A stretch of 64,000 nucleotides of DNA from NCBI RefSeq assembly GCF_014647475.1, contig NZ_BMPG01000005.1, forward strand, positions 1-64,000, in the 5' to 3' direction. The translations under genes were made by a program, and so were the position numbers. This DNA is from Halocalculus aciditolerans (GTDB lineage: Archaea; Halobacteriota; Halobacteria; Halobacteriales; Halobacteriaceae). Shown here piece by piece: positions 36,434-44,555 of this stretch. Position 1 is the stretch's first letter; every line of letters starts with the position of its first letter. The notes below the pieces were generated by a model that saw only the letters and a list, made by a program, of their open reading frames with translations, did not search any database and was not told where the DNA came from.

Positions 36434-37008
36434 TCGAAGAGCCCGGCGACGTCCGCTTCTCGCTGTCGCCGCCGCGCCGCGTGCTGTCGCAGCCGCTCGG
36501 CCGGCATCTTCCCCGCTGGTCCTTGGAGCGCGTCGAGGCCGAGGCGCACGAACTCGCTGCCCGACTCGCCCGCGTCGAGGTCCTCGCGGGCGTACGCGAA
36601 CCCGGCTTCGAGGTCGTCGTCGTCGCGCGCCGCCGCCAGCGCCTCGCCCGCCCGGAGCGCCGCGTCCGCGTCGAGCGCGTCGAGCGTCACCGACTCGCCG
36701 CCGTCGCGGAGCGCGGGCGGCGCGCGCCGTTCGACCGTCTCCGGGTCCGCCGCGACCGCCGCCGCGAACGCCGCGAGCGTTTCGAGCGCCACCGCCTCTT
36801 GCCGTTCTGCCGCCTCGAAAGCCGTCACTGCCTCGTTCGCCGACTCCTCGACGGCCGCCCACGCGCCGCGCTCGGCGGCGTCGAGCGCGTCCGCCGCGCT
36901 CCGGACGCCCCGCGCGAGCGCGTCGTCCGTGTCGCCGAGCGCGCGCCGCGCGGCCTGCGGGTAGCCCGCCGCGAGCAGCGCCGCGCCCGCTGCGACTCGT
37001 TCGTCCAT
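36430..37008 (-). CDS. Ala-rich helical protein of unknown function
   Basis: 192 residues, very rich in Ala, Glu, Asp and Arg, and almost fully helical, with no CxxC or membrane segment. The opening AAGAALLAAGYPQAARRALGDTDD hints at a TPR-like helical hairpin. I do not recognise the family. It overlaps the small membrane gene end to end by 4 nt. It could be regulatory or structural; no better call can be made. Confidence 0.65.
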   Translation of the reverse strand: MDERVAAGAALLAAGYPQAARRALGDTDDALARGVRSAADALDAAERGAWAAVEESANEAVTAFEAAERQEAVALETLAAFAAAVAADPETVERRAPPALRDGGESVTLDALDADAALRAGEALAAARDDDDLEAGFAYAREDLDAGESGSEFVRLGLDALQGPAGKMPAERLRQHAARRRQREADVAGLFD

Positions 37009-37578
37009 GGGTCGTGTTCGGTCGGCCCGCCGAAAGCCCTGGCGAACCCGCCGGCCAAACGTCTCACTGAACGGATGGTTACACGGTCGATCAGTCGTCG
37101 CCTCGACACATTCCGGCTACTTGACGGCTCTCCGGGGTCGTACTGTCAGCGCAGGGTTTTATTACGAAATCTCCAGTTGTGGATAGATGGGGCAGCACCG
37201 GGAGGCCACACTCGCGGTCTGCCGCGACCCGAACCACGCCACGCCGGCGTCAGGACCGCCCGGTTCCGGCGACACGCGCGCTGGAACGGGGAGAAAACCG
37301 CTCCCCCTGCGGAGCATCGCACGGTAATCAGGGGTCGGCGACGCCGACCGGACTCGGCTGGGTCACCCCGGTCACAGCCGTCGCCACACTGGGTCCCGCC
37401 AACACTTCCGTGGCCGCTCCACACCGCCACGGAGACTCTCGAAACGCGTAGCCGTATTCTCACCGCGGCGTCGACGCCACACAGCCACGTGAATCAGTAA
37501 CTCCGACAGGCGCACAACTCCCGCGCTAGACGCTCTGTGCCGAGCGGGTACAGACAAAACGAATCGTCGAGCGCGGTA
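37009..37578. other. Gene-free region with possible structured RNA
   Basis: No confident coding gene lies between 37009 and the tRNA-Arg region. A strong TATA-like GGTTTTATTA is at 37154-37163, and a transcript would begin near 37186. Downstream are perfect hairpins, GGTCGGC-GAC-GCCGACC at 37333-37349, and TCCGTGG ... CCACGGA near 37407-37433. A 46-codon frame starts at ATG 37186 but has a poor halophile composition. A small RNA is possible. Confidence 0.4.
37154..37163 (+). promoter_or_regulatory. TATA-like element before an unexplained region
   Basis: GGTTTTATTA is AT-rich in a very GC-rich context and would place a transcription start at about 37185, where no convincing protein gene begins. 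Confidence 0.4.
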
Positions 37579-37707
37579 GTCCGGACGGAGTCCGCGCGAG
37601 CGATAGCGAGCGCGGGCCAGCGGGACCTCTGGTCCCGCGGAGTCCGGACGTGACTGAACGACACGAAGTGACGAGCGTTCCGCTCGTCACGTAGTAAAGT
37701 GAAGGAA
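37579..37707. repeat. Palindrome-rich segment ending in a tRNA-Arg 3' echo
   Basis: The 12-bp GTCCGGACGGAG of the tRNA-Arg 3' end (37709-37720) recurs at 37579-37590. Between the copies are nearly perfect palindromes: GTGACGAGCGGAACGCTCGTCAC-like at about 37667-37690, CGGGACC...GGTCCCG at about 37619-37636, and GCGCGAGCGATAGCGAGCGC near 37593-37613. The echo is short and partly palindromic itself, so chance cannot be excluded. Confidence 0.5.
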
Positions 37708-37780
37708 CGTCCGGACGGAGATTTGAACTCCGGTCCCTGGCTCCGCAAGCCAAGAGGATAGTCCACTACCCTACCCGGAC
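37708..37780 (-). tRNA. tRNA-Arg (GCG anticodon)
   Basis: A 73-nt cloverleaf on the minus strand: acceptor GTCCGGG with TCCGGAC, D arm GGGT...ATCC, anticodon stem TTGGC/GCCAG with loop TTGCGGA giving anticodon GCG. The T arm is CGGAG-TTCAAAT-CTCCG and the discriminator is G. No intron is seen. It reads CGC and CGU Arg codons, common in this GC-rich genome. Confidence 0.93.
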
Positions 37781-37913
37781 TCATCTCATCGTAGTCCCGA
37801 GCTACGTAAAGCGGTTACGATTCGGTGGGGCGCGTGTGGGGTGTTGTGTTGGTGGTCAAGTGGTCGTGTGAGTGTGCGGAAGGAATAGTCGTTCGCGGGG
37901 CGTTCTTGGGAGT

Positions 37914-38402
37914 ATGCAGCGTCGTGGATTCCTGTCCGTGGCGGCCGGTGTGGTGGCGGCTGGATGTGCGGGAGCGGGCGGCGAGACGGAGACGTCGACG
38001 ACGAGCAGCGGGTCGCCGGTGGTGTCGTCGTCGCTCTCGGTGTCGGACGTGTCGTGTGGGGAGTCGGAGGGGGCGTCGGTCGCGTGGGGAGAGCGCGAGG
38101 TGTCGGTAGACGGGTCGTTGCCGGTGGCGAGTCCGTGCTACACGGCCGCCTTGGAGACGGTGTCGTACGATGCGGGGGCGGACGAACTGCTGGTTCGGGC
38201 GGGGGCGGCGCGGCGAGACGACGTGGACGAGTGCGTGCAGTGTCTCGCGGACGTAGCGTACACGGCGACAGTGGTGTTCGACGGCGCGCTGCCGGAAAGC
38301 GTGCGCGTCGAGCATCGGTCGCGGGAGGGGACGCGGACGGTGGCGGCGGCGTCCCGGGAGGCGAGCGTTCAAGTAGGGTGGGGCGGCGAGAGTGAGGTAT
38401 GA
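37914..38402 (+). CDS. Small secreted lipoprotein
   Basis: 162 residues. The N-terminus MQRRGFLSVAAGVVAAGC is a Tat-like signal (RR) with a lipobox ending in Cys at about 18. A Ser/Thr-rich linker follows, then a beta-rich domain with four cysteines (SDVSCGE, ASPCYTA, DECVQCLAD) that could form two disulfides. It resembles small haloarchaeal surface lipoproteins; the function is unknown. Its downstream neighbour is the RPA gene, 68 bp away. Confidence 0.78.
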   Translation: MQRRGFLSVAAGVVAAGCAGAGGETETSTTSSGSPVVSSSLSVSDVSCGESEGASVAWGEREVSVDGSLPVASPCYTAALETVSYDAGADELLVRAGAARRDDVDECVQCLADVAYTATVVFDGALPESVRVEHRSREGTRTVAAASREASVQVGWGGESEV

Positions 38403-38470
38403 CGAGAACCGGCGGCGAGCGGACGATGGACAACCCTTATCGGCGCGCCCGGCCTGTGCTGTTCTAGAGT

Positions 38471-39907
38471 ATGGGTGCGATAGAGGACACCTACGACGAC
38501 CTCGACACCGACGAGGTCTCCCTGGAGGAGTTCCGGGAGGCCGTGGAGGCGAAAGTCGAGCAGATGGGGGGGCTCGCGGACGACGAGACGGCGGCGATGC
38601 TCATCGCGCACGAGCTCGAAGACGGCGAAGTGAACGGCGTCGCCGACGTCACGCCCGAGATGGACGAGGCGAAGTTCGTGGCGAAGGTCACGAGCGTCGG
38701 CGACGTCCGGACGTTCGAGCGCGACGGCGAGGACGAAGAAGACGGTCGCGTCGTGAACGTCGACCTCGCCGACGAGACCGGCTCGGTACGAGGAACGTTC
38801 TGGGACGAGGCCGCCGTGAACGCCGTCGAGGAGGTCTCGGTCGGCGACGTCCTCCGCGTGAAGGGCCGGCCGAAGTCCGGGTACAGTGGCGTGGAAGTGA
38901 GTATCGACAAGGCCGAGGTTGACGAGGAGACCGAGGTCGACGTGCAGGTGCGGGACACCTACGAGGTGGCGGACCTCTCGGTCGGCCTCTCCGACGTCGA
39001 CCTCGTCGGCGTCGTCCTCGATACGGACGACGTGCGGACGTTCAGCCGGGACGACGGGAGCGAGGGGCGCGTATCGAACCTCGTGCTCGGCGACGAGACC
39101 GGTCGTGTGCGCGTGACGCTCTGGGACGACCAGGCGGACCTCGCGACCGAGTTCGAACCCGACGACGTCGTCGAAGTCGTGGACGGCTACGTCCGGGAGC
39201 GCGACGGCTCGCTCGAACTCCACGTCGGAAACAGAGGGACGGTCGAGGCGGTCGACGCGGACGTCGAATACGTCCCCGATTCGACGCCGATTGCCGACCT
39301 CGAACTCGACACGACCGCGGACATCGCGGGCGTCGTGCGCTCCGCGGACCCGAAGCGCACGTTCGACCGCGACGACGGCAGCGAAGGCCAAGTGCGGAAC
39401 GTCCGCCTTCAGGACTCCTCGGGGGATATCCGCGTCGCGCTCTGGGGCGAGAAGGCCGACCTCGACATCGGCCCCGGCGACGAAGTGATGTTCGTCGGCG
39501 CGCAGATACAGGACGGCTGGCAGGACGACCTCGAAGCCTCCGCGGGCTGGCAGACGACGGTCATCCAGCTCGAAGACGGCGCGGCCGCGCCCGCCGGCGA
39601 CGCGGGGGACGCGGAAGCGAGCGTCTCCCGCGGCGGGAACACCGGCCTGACCGCGTTCGCCGAGGGCGACGACGCCGGCGGCGACGAGATGTCCGCCTTC
39701 GACGACGGCGACAGCGAGGACGCCACCGCCGACGGCGAGGAAATCGAGTTCACCGGCGTCGTCGTGCAGGCCGGCTCGCCGGTCATCCTCGACGACGGCG
39801 AGGAGACGATGAGCGTGGACACGGACGCGGACGTCACGCTCGGCCAGGAGGTAACGGTTCGCGGGACGCTCCGCGACGGCCGGCTCGCCGCGGACGACGT
39901 CTTCTAA
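38471..39907 (+). CDS. rpa2: Single-stranded DNA-binding protein RPA (multi-OB-fold)
   Basis: 478 residues with repeated OB folds at about 68-155, 172-265 and 285-385, each with the ...GRVxNVxLxDETGxVRxTxWDDxA pattern, and a shorter fourth OB at the C-terminus after an acidic linker. The N-terminal 60 residues are helical. There is no zinc finger. It coats single-stranded DNA in replication and repair. The layout, and the histone and deacetylase genes that follow, match the Rpa2 locus known from other haloarchaea. A CCCTTAT TATA-like element lies about 33 bp upstream. Confidence 0.92.
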   Translation: MGAIEDTYDDLDTDEVSLEEFREAVEAKVEQMGGLADDETAAMLIAHELEDGEVNGVADVTPEMDEAKFVAKVTSVGDVRTFERDGEDEEDGRVVNVDLADETGSVRGTFWDEAAVNAVEEVSVGDVLRVKGRPKSGYSGVEVSIDKAEVDEETEVDVQVRDTYEVADLSVGLSDVDLVGVVLDTDDVRTFSRDDGSEGRVSNLVLGDETGRVRVTLWDDQADLATEFEPDDVVEVVDGYVRERDGSLELHVGNRGTVEAVDADVEYVPDSTPIADLELDTTADIAGVVRSADPKRTFDRDDGSEGQVRNVRLQDSSGDIRVALWGEKADLDIGPGDEVMFVGAQIQDGWQDDLEASAGWQTTVIQLEDGAAAPAGDAGDAEASVSRGGNTGLTAFAEGDDAGGDEMSAFDDGDSEDATADGEEIEFTGVVVQAGSPVILDDGEETMSVDTDADVTLGQEVTVRGTLRDGRLAADDVF

Positions 39908-40064
39908 CCGCGGTCACTCGGCTTCGACCGGAGCTCTTCGTGAGTGCCCGCCGACGACCACAGCCGCCCGGATTCGCGTCCGGATTCGCTGGACCGTGGC
40001 GGGCTCGCCGTCACCGGCTTCGGGTACGGAAAACGTTAAGGGTCGATGCGCCCCGTTTCAGGGT

Positions 40065-40496
40065 ATGAGTGTCGAGCTCCCGTTCGCGCCGGTCGATACT
40101 ATCATTCGGCGACACGCGGGCGACCTACGGGTGAGCGCCGACGCGGCCGAGGAACTCGCGCGTCGCATCCAGGACCGCGGCGCTGCCCTCGCCGTCGACG
40201 CGGCGGAGCACGCGACCGCCGACGGTCGGAAGACGCTGATGGCGGAGGATTTCGGCGTCGCCGACGTCCCGGACGCCGACGCTCTCGTGCTCCCCGTCGC
40301 GCCCGTCGACCGCATCGCTCGGCTCGACATCGACGACGAGTACCGCGTCGCTATGGACGCCCGCCTCGCGCTCGCCGACATCCTCGAAGCGTACGCGACT
40401 GACGCCGCCGAGGGCGCGCGCGTGCTCGCCGAGCACGCCGGTCGGCGCACGATTCAGGCCGAGGACGTCGCGACGTACTTCGAGCTCGTGGCATGA
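40065..40496 (+). CDS. hstA: Archaeal histone, two fused histone folds
   Basis: 143 residues made of two histone folds in one chain. The first (1-68) is LPFAPVDTIIRRHAGDLRVSADAAEELARRIQDRG; the second (about 75-143) is VLPVAPVDRIARLDIDDEYRVAMDARLALADIL, ending RRTIQAEDVATYF. The doublet form is standard in haloarchaea and acts as a built-in dimer. Its stop overlaps the histone deacetylase start by 4 nt (ATGA), so the two are translationally coupled. A TATA-like ACGTTAAGG lies about 30 bp upstream. Confidence 0.94.
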   Translation: MSVELPFAPVDTIIRRHAGDLRVSADAAEELARRIQDRGAALAVDAAEHATADGRKTLMAEDFGVADVPDADALVLPVAPVDRIARLDIDDEYRVAMDARLALADILEAYATDAAEGARVLAEHAGRRTIQAEDVATYFELVA

Positions 40497-41506
40497 GGTT
40501 CGCGGTCAGCGACACCTGTCTCGCACACGACCCGGGCGACCGACACCCCGAATCCCCCGACCGCATCCGCGCGATCAAGCGCGGGCTCGCGAAACGCCAC
40601 GGCGTCGACTACCGCGAGGGCCCGCCCGCGGACCGCGCCGACGCCGAGCGCGTTCACGACGGCGACTACCTCGACGAGATTCAGTCGTTCTGCGCGGACG
40701 GCGGCGGCCAGTGGGACCCCGACACCGTCGCGGTCACGGAGACGTGGGACGCCGCGCTCGCCGCCGCCGGCCTCGCCGTCTGGGCGGCCAATCACGCGCT
40801 CGACGGCCACCAGGACCGACAGACGCCGTTCTCCATCGGCCGGCCGCCCGGCCACCACGCCACCGCCGACGAAGCCATGGGGTTTTGCTTCCTCAACAAC
40901 GCCGCCGTCGCCGCCGGCGCGGCCTTAGAGCGGGAGGACGTCGACCACGTCGCCATCCTCGACTGGGACGTCCACCACGGCAACGGGACGCAGGACATCT
41001 TCTACGACCGCGATGACGTCTCCTACTTCAGCGTCCACGAAGAGGGCCTCTACCCGGGCACTGGTGACTTCGACGAGACCGGCGCGGGCGACGGCGAAGG
41101 CTACACCGTGAACGTCCCGCTCGCCGCGGGCGGCGGCGACCCGGACTACGAAGCCGTCTTCGAGGACGTCTTCGCGCCCGCCATGGCGGCGTTCGACCCC
41201 GACCTCCTCCTCGTCTCCGCGGGCTTCGACGCCCACCGCCACGACCCAATCAGTCGCATGCACGTCTCCACGGACGGCTTCGGGATGCTCACCGACCGCG
41301 TGCGCTCGATGGCCGACGACGTCGACGCCGCGGTCGGCTTCGTCCTCGAAGGCGGCTACGGTCTCGACACGCTCTCAGACGGCATCGGCATGGTCCACGA
41401 GATATTCGACGGCCTCACCCCGATTGAGCCGGACGGCGACCCGACCGACGCCACCCGCGACGCCATCGACACCGCCCGCGACGCCCACCCCGACGTCTGG
41501 TCCTAG
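40493..41506 (+). CDS. hdaI: Histone deacetylase family protein (HdaI-like)
   Basis: 337 residues of the class I/II deacetylase fold. Active-site motifs are intact: FSIGRPPGHHATADEAMGFCFLNN (paired His), LDWDVHHGNGTQDIF (zinc Asp/His), SAGFDAHRHDP (zinc Asp) and VLEGGYGLDTL. It removes acyl groups from lysines or polyamines; in haloarchaea the in vivo substrate is unsettled. It overlaps the histone gene by 4 nt upstream and the convergent cca gene by 4 nt downstream. Confidence 0.93.
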   Translation: MRFAVSDTCLAHDPGDRHPESPDRIRAIKRGLAKRHGVDYREGPPADRADAERVHDGDYLDEIQSFCADGGGQWDPDTVAVTETWDAALAAAGLAVWAANHALDGHQDRQTPFSIGRPPGHHATADEAMGFCFLNNAAVAAGAALEREDVDHVAILDWDVHHGNGTQDIFYDRDDVSYFSVHEEGLYPGTGDFDETGAGDGEGYTVNVPLAAGGGDPDYEAVFEDVFAPAMAAFDPDLLLVSAGFDAHRHDPISRMHVSTDGFGMLTDRVRSMADDVDAAVGFVLEGGYGLDTLSDGIGMVHEIFDGLTPIEPDGDPTDATRDAIDTARDAHPDVWS

Positions 41507-42855
41507 GGCTCGGGCTCGAAGTACGCCCGTAACTCGACGCCGAAGTCCCCCGCGAGCGGCGGGACTTCTTCGCCCGCGAGCACCTCGTAGTCGCCTGCGT
41601 CGACGATGCTCGCGACGTGTGCACCGAGCGCCACCGAACCGAGGCGCTTCTCGGCGAACTCGACCGCGGTCGCCACCTCGCGCTCGCGCTCGACGACGTA
41701 GCGGTCGCCGTCGATGAACGGCCCGAACACCGCGGGGTCGTCGGCGTACTGCTCGTAGAACCCGCGGGCGTGCTCGCCGACGGCGACCGGCGGGCCGTCG
41801 TGGCGCTCCACTGCGGGGAGTTCGGCGACCGAGAGTTCCACGAAGAGCACGCTCTCCGCGTTCGCCCACACCGCCGACCGCAGCACGTCGAACCCGTGAC
41901 CTTCCAGGCCGCGGACGAGCCCGTCGCGCGACCGTTCGAGCTGCGGGTAGAGCTGGTCCTCCACGAGGTCCGGCGTCTCGAACCGCACCGCGAGCGCCGT
42001 CGTCCCCCGCTCCGCAAGCCACGCTCGGACTTCCGCTTCGCCCGCCGGTCCCACCGGCTCCGGGAAGAAGTACTCCTCGTCGGCGTCGTCGAGGAACGCC
42101 CGCGCGTAATGCTGGAAGCGCGCGACGTTCGCCGCCGAGACGACGGCCGCCACGTTCCGCTCCGCGTCCGTCGGGTCGACGACGACGAGCGGGTCGTCGA
42201 ACGACCGCGTCCCGTGGCCCTCCGGGTCGAATCTTACTGGTGGGTTCCAGTCCGCCACCGCCTCCAGCGTCGCCACGAACCCCCCGTACTCCACGCAGAG
42301 CAGCTCGGTCAGGTAGCCCGAGAACCCCTCCGTCCGCAGGTCGCTCCCGTACGCCCCCGCGCCCTTCAAGAACTGCTTCAGCAGACGGACGTCCGCCGCC
42401 AGCGCCTCGTCCACGCGCGCCTCCAGATACTTCGTGTGGAACGGCGTCCGGTCCACCGCCGACTGAATCTCTGCCGCCGACTCAACGGCGTAACACGGCA
42501 CGAGGTCGACGTCGAACCCCTCGAACACCCCCTTCACGTACGGGTGCTCCGCGTACTCCTCGTGCCCGTCCGGTAACACCGCGTGCCCGACCTCCAGTCC
42601 CAGTCGCTCCAACTCCGGCCGCGCCAACTCGGGGTCGAACTGAACGAACAAATCGATGTCGCGGTCCCCGCTCACCCACGTCCCGCGCGCCGTACTCCCC
42701 ACCTGCACCACCTCGCCGTCGACGCCCAGGTCGTCGAGCGCGCCCCGCGCCCGCGCCGCGAGCTCGTCGGCCGCCGCCGCCAACGCCTCACGCTCCGCCG
42801 GCGACGGATCCACCCGCTCGCGAACCCGCGACAACACCGCATCCCGATCAGACAT
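41503..42855 (-). CDS. cca: CCA-adding tRNA nucleotidyltransferase, archaeal class I
   Basis: 450 residues. The nucleotidyltransferase motif is GSTARGTWVSGDRDIDLFVQF (G-S/T, D-x-D), with the third carboxylate in FDVDLVPCYAV. DRTPFHTKYLEARV and LLKQFLKGAGAYGSDLRTEGFSGYLTELL are characteristic of archaeal class I enzymes. The C-terminal body and tail domains are complete. It adds CCA to tRNA 3' ends. It sits beside a tRNA-Asn gene. Confidence 0.94.
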   Translation of the reverse strand: MSDRDAVLSRVRERVDPSPAEREALAAAADELAARARGALDDLGVDGEVVQVGSTARGTWVSGDRDIDLFVQFDPELARPELERLGLEVGHAVLPDGHEEYAEHPYVKGVFEGFDVDLVPCYAVESAAEIQSAVDRTPFHTKYLEARVDEALAADVRLLKQFLKGAGAYGSDLRTEGFSGYLTELLCVEYGGFVATLEAVADWNPPVRFDPEGHGTRSFDDPLVVVDPTDAERNVAAVVSAANVARFQHYARAFLDDADEEYFFPEPVGPAGEAEVRAWLAERGTTALAVRFETPDLVEDQLYPQLERSRDGLVRGLEGHGFDVLRSAVWANAESVLFVELSVAELPAVERHDGPPVAVGEHARGFYEQYADDPAVFGPFIDGDRYVVEREREVATAVEFAEKRLGSVALGAHVASIVDAGDYEVLAGEEVPPLAGDFGVELRAYFEPEP

Positions 42856-42949
42856 ACCTCCCCCTTCCGCCCTTCTCCAGGAAAACGCACCGATTCACGC
42901 CCTCGAAACGAAAGCCATATCAAAATCACCCGAGTACGAAGCAGTGTAA

Positions 42950-43022
42950 GCCGCCGTAGCTCAGTTGGTAGAGCACCTGGTTGTTACCCAGGTTGTCCCA
43001 GGTTCGAGCCCTGGCGGCGGCG
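42950..43022 (+). tRNA. tRNA-Asn (GTT anticodon)
   Basis: A 73-nt cloverleaf: acceptor GCCGCCG/CGGCGGC, D arm GCTC...GAGC, anticodon stem CCTGG/CCAGG with loop TTGTTAC giving GTT, T arm CCAGG-TTCGAGC-CCTGG, and discriminator G. Its last 19 bases before the final GC recur 240 bp downstream. Confidence 0.96.
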
Positions 43023-43260
43023 CTCGTTTCCTACGGAAACTCACTTCGCAGGACGCTGCGCGTCCCGCGCGCCTTCAGAACGCTGCGCGTTCTGAATACG
43101 GCGCTCCTCTCCCTTCGGGAGAGTCCGCTCAGCGAGACGCGTAGCGTCTCGCCCGAGTCCAGAAACTCGTAGTCTGGAAACGGCGCTCATTCTCTTTGGT
43201 CGACTCGCGTAGCCTCGGCTATGTGAATCGCTGATTCGCCCGGTTCGAGCCCTGGCGGCG
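43023..43260. repeat. Palindrome-rich insert ending in a tRNA-Asn 3' echo
   Basis: GGTTCGAGCCCTGGCGGCG of the tRNA (43001-43019) is repeated exactly at 43241-43259, 240 bp away. Between them are short palindromes: GACGCTGCGCGTC, CAGAACGCTGCGCGTTCTG, CTCTCCCTTCGGGAGAG, CGAGACGCGTAGCGTCTCG and CCAGAAACTCGTAGTCTGG. No gene fits. It has the form of a tiny integrated element flanked by att-like repeats at a tRNA 3' end, or of a 3' end duplication. Confidence 0.8.
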
Positions 43261-43297
43261 TTACCGAGACGCGAACCTGATTCTCCGTGCCGTCCGC

Positions 43298-43723
43298 TCA
43301 GTCTCGGTGTTCGAGCCACAGCGCGGTGGCGGTGGTGACGCCGTACCCGGCGGCGACGGCGAGCGTTCGCAAGTCGCCGTCGACGAGTCGGACGACGCCG
43401 CCGGCGACGGCGACGCCGAGGAGGACGCCGGTGAGCGTGCGGCGGTGATTGTTCCCGTCGCGGCCGCCGAGCGCGACGGCGCTCCAGTCGAGTAGCGCGG
43501 GGAGCGGGAGGACGGCGACGAGTGCGAGCGGCGCGGCGAGAAGCCGGCCGGCGAGGAAGCCGGCGGCGACTCCGGGGTAGATACCGAGGCAGCGCGCGCA
43601 GACGTCGACGCGGCGGCCGCGCGCGGAGAACGAGTGGCAGTGGTCGTAGGGCGGGTCGTCGTGCGCGAGGAGGTAGGGTCGGGCCGCACGCAGCCCCGCT
43701 CGCACCTCCGCGGCGAGCCCCAT
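43298..43723 (-). CDS. DUF2085-family membrane protein
   Basis: 141 residues. A Cys/His cluster near the N-terminus (DHCHSFSARGRRVDVCARCLGIYPG; C29, H30, C42, C45) is the DUF2085 signature. Three or four membrane helices follow. Function unknown; the Cys motif may bind metal. It starts 1 bp after the stop of the TM2-domain gene (TTA at 43725), so the two genes are coupled. Confidence 0.85.
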   Translation of the reverse strand: MGLAAEVRAGLRAARPYLLAHDDPPYDHCHSFSARGRRVDVCARCLGIYPGVAAGFLAGRLLAAPLALVAVLPLPALLDWSAVALGGRDGNNHRRTLTGVLLGVAVAGGVVRLVDGDLRTLAVAAGYGVTTATALWLEHRD

Positions 43724-43724
43724 C

Positions 43725-44078
43725 TTACTGGGCGTACCGCCGGCGGAACTCCTCGTCGCTCTTCGTGAGGTAGATGATTCCCTCGATGAACCCGACGAGC
43801 GCGGGAATCGCCGTCCAGAAGAAGCAGAGGTAGAGGATGCCCATCTTCGTCTGGCCGAGGTAGAACTTGTGGACGCCGATTCCCCCGAGGAAGATGGCGA
43901 GCAACGCCGCCGCGATGCGGTCGGGGCCGTCGTCCGACGCCGAGGCCTGCCGCACGCCACACTCCGGGCACACCTCCGCTTTCGCGTCGATCTCCTCCCC
44001 GCAGTTCGAACAGTACTTCGTCTCACGCGCCGCCCCGCCGGCGTCGCCGGTGTCGCCGCTCGTCGAATCCTCCGACAT
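43725..44078 (-). CDS. Zinc-ribbon plus TM2-domain membrane protein
   Basis: 117 residues. A zinc ribbon at residues 23-40 (CSNCG ... CPECG) is followed by a TM2 domain: AALLAIFLGGIGVHKFYLGQTKMGILYLCFFWTAIPALVGFIEGIIYL. This has two membrane helices with the conserved G-x-x-x-H-x-F-Y-L-G turn. The role is unknown. I chose the start at 44076-44078 (MSEDSTSGDTG). It heads a two-gene operon with the DUF2085 gene. Confidence 0.88.
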   Translation of the reverse strand: MSEDSTSGDTGDAGGAARETKYCSNCGEEIDAKAEVCPECGVRQASASDDGPDRIAAALLAIFLGGIGVHKFYLGQTKMGILYLCFFWTAIPALVGFIEGIIYLTKSDEEFRRRYAQ

Positions 44079-44162
44079 ACCCGAACCGTCGACGCCTCGA
44101 CCGATAAACCCTCGGTCGATAACCACGCCAGTTAACTCGACCCGCCGACTACGCCGAATCGA

Positions 44163-44237
44163 GGGCCCTTAGCTCAGTCTGGTGAGAGCGCTCGGCTCAT
44201 AACCGAGTGGTCGTTGGTTCGAATCCGACAGGGCCCA
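44163..44237 (+). tRNA. tRNA-Met (CAT anticodon, elongator)
   Basis: A 75-nt cloverleaf: acceptor GGGCCCT/AGGGCCC, D arm GCTC...GAGC, anticodon stem CTCGG/CCGAG with loop CTCATAA giving CAT, and T arm GTTGG-TTCGAAT-CCGAC. The discriminator is A. The 3' end doubles as the left attachment site of the integrated element that follows. Confidence 0.96.
44224..44237. repeat. Left attachment core (attL) in tRNA-Met
   Basis: TCCGACAGGGCCCA, the tRNA 3' end, recurs exactly at 50814-50827 in the same orientation. The two copies bound a 6.6-kb block with an integrase at its right end. A 14-bp core inside tRNA-Met is what is known for the SNJ2-type haloarchaeal integrases. Confidence 0.88.
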
Positions 44238-44414
44238 TAACGAAAACGCCCGTTCTGTATCTGTATCGAAAACACCGAGTAGACACACCCAAACGGCCCG
44301 TAGAACCGGTAATAGGACTCGGTCTCCTAGGGGGTTTCTGACGAATGTCGACCGGTTAGCGGTCGCGAGGCCGCGCCGTCCGGCGAAATTTGTAGTCGAA
44401 ACGGGGTGGTCTGC

Positions 44415-44555
44415 GTGAGCGAAGCCGCGACCTCAACCGGGGAGTGCGAACTCTGCGGCGCATCCCACGGCGTCGTCGACGCCGACCTCCCGAACCGGGA
44501 GCGCCCCGTGCCGCTCTGTCGCTCCTGCCGCAGCCTCTGGGGTGATGCCCTGTGA
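44415..44555 (+). CDS. Tiny two-CxxC protein of the integrated element
   Basis: 46 residues from GTG 44415 to TGA 44553-44555. It has CELCG (C11/C14) and CRSC (C35/C38) pairs that make one likely zinc site. The element's later genes also use GTG starts with Ser as residue 2. The next gene starts inside its stop (GTGA, 4-nt overlap), which supports both calls. Its role is unknown. Confidence 0.7.
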   Translation: MSEAATSTGECELCGASHGVVDADLPNRERPVPLCRSCRSLWGDAL

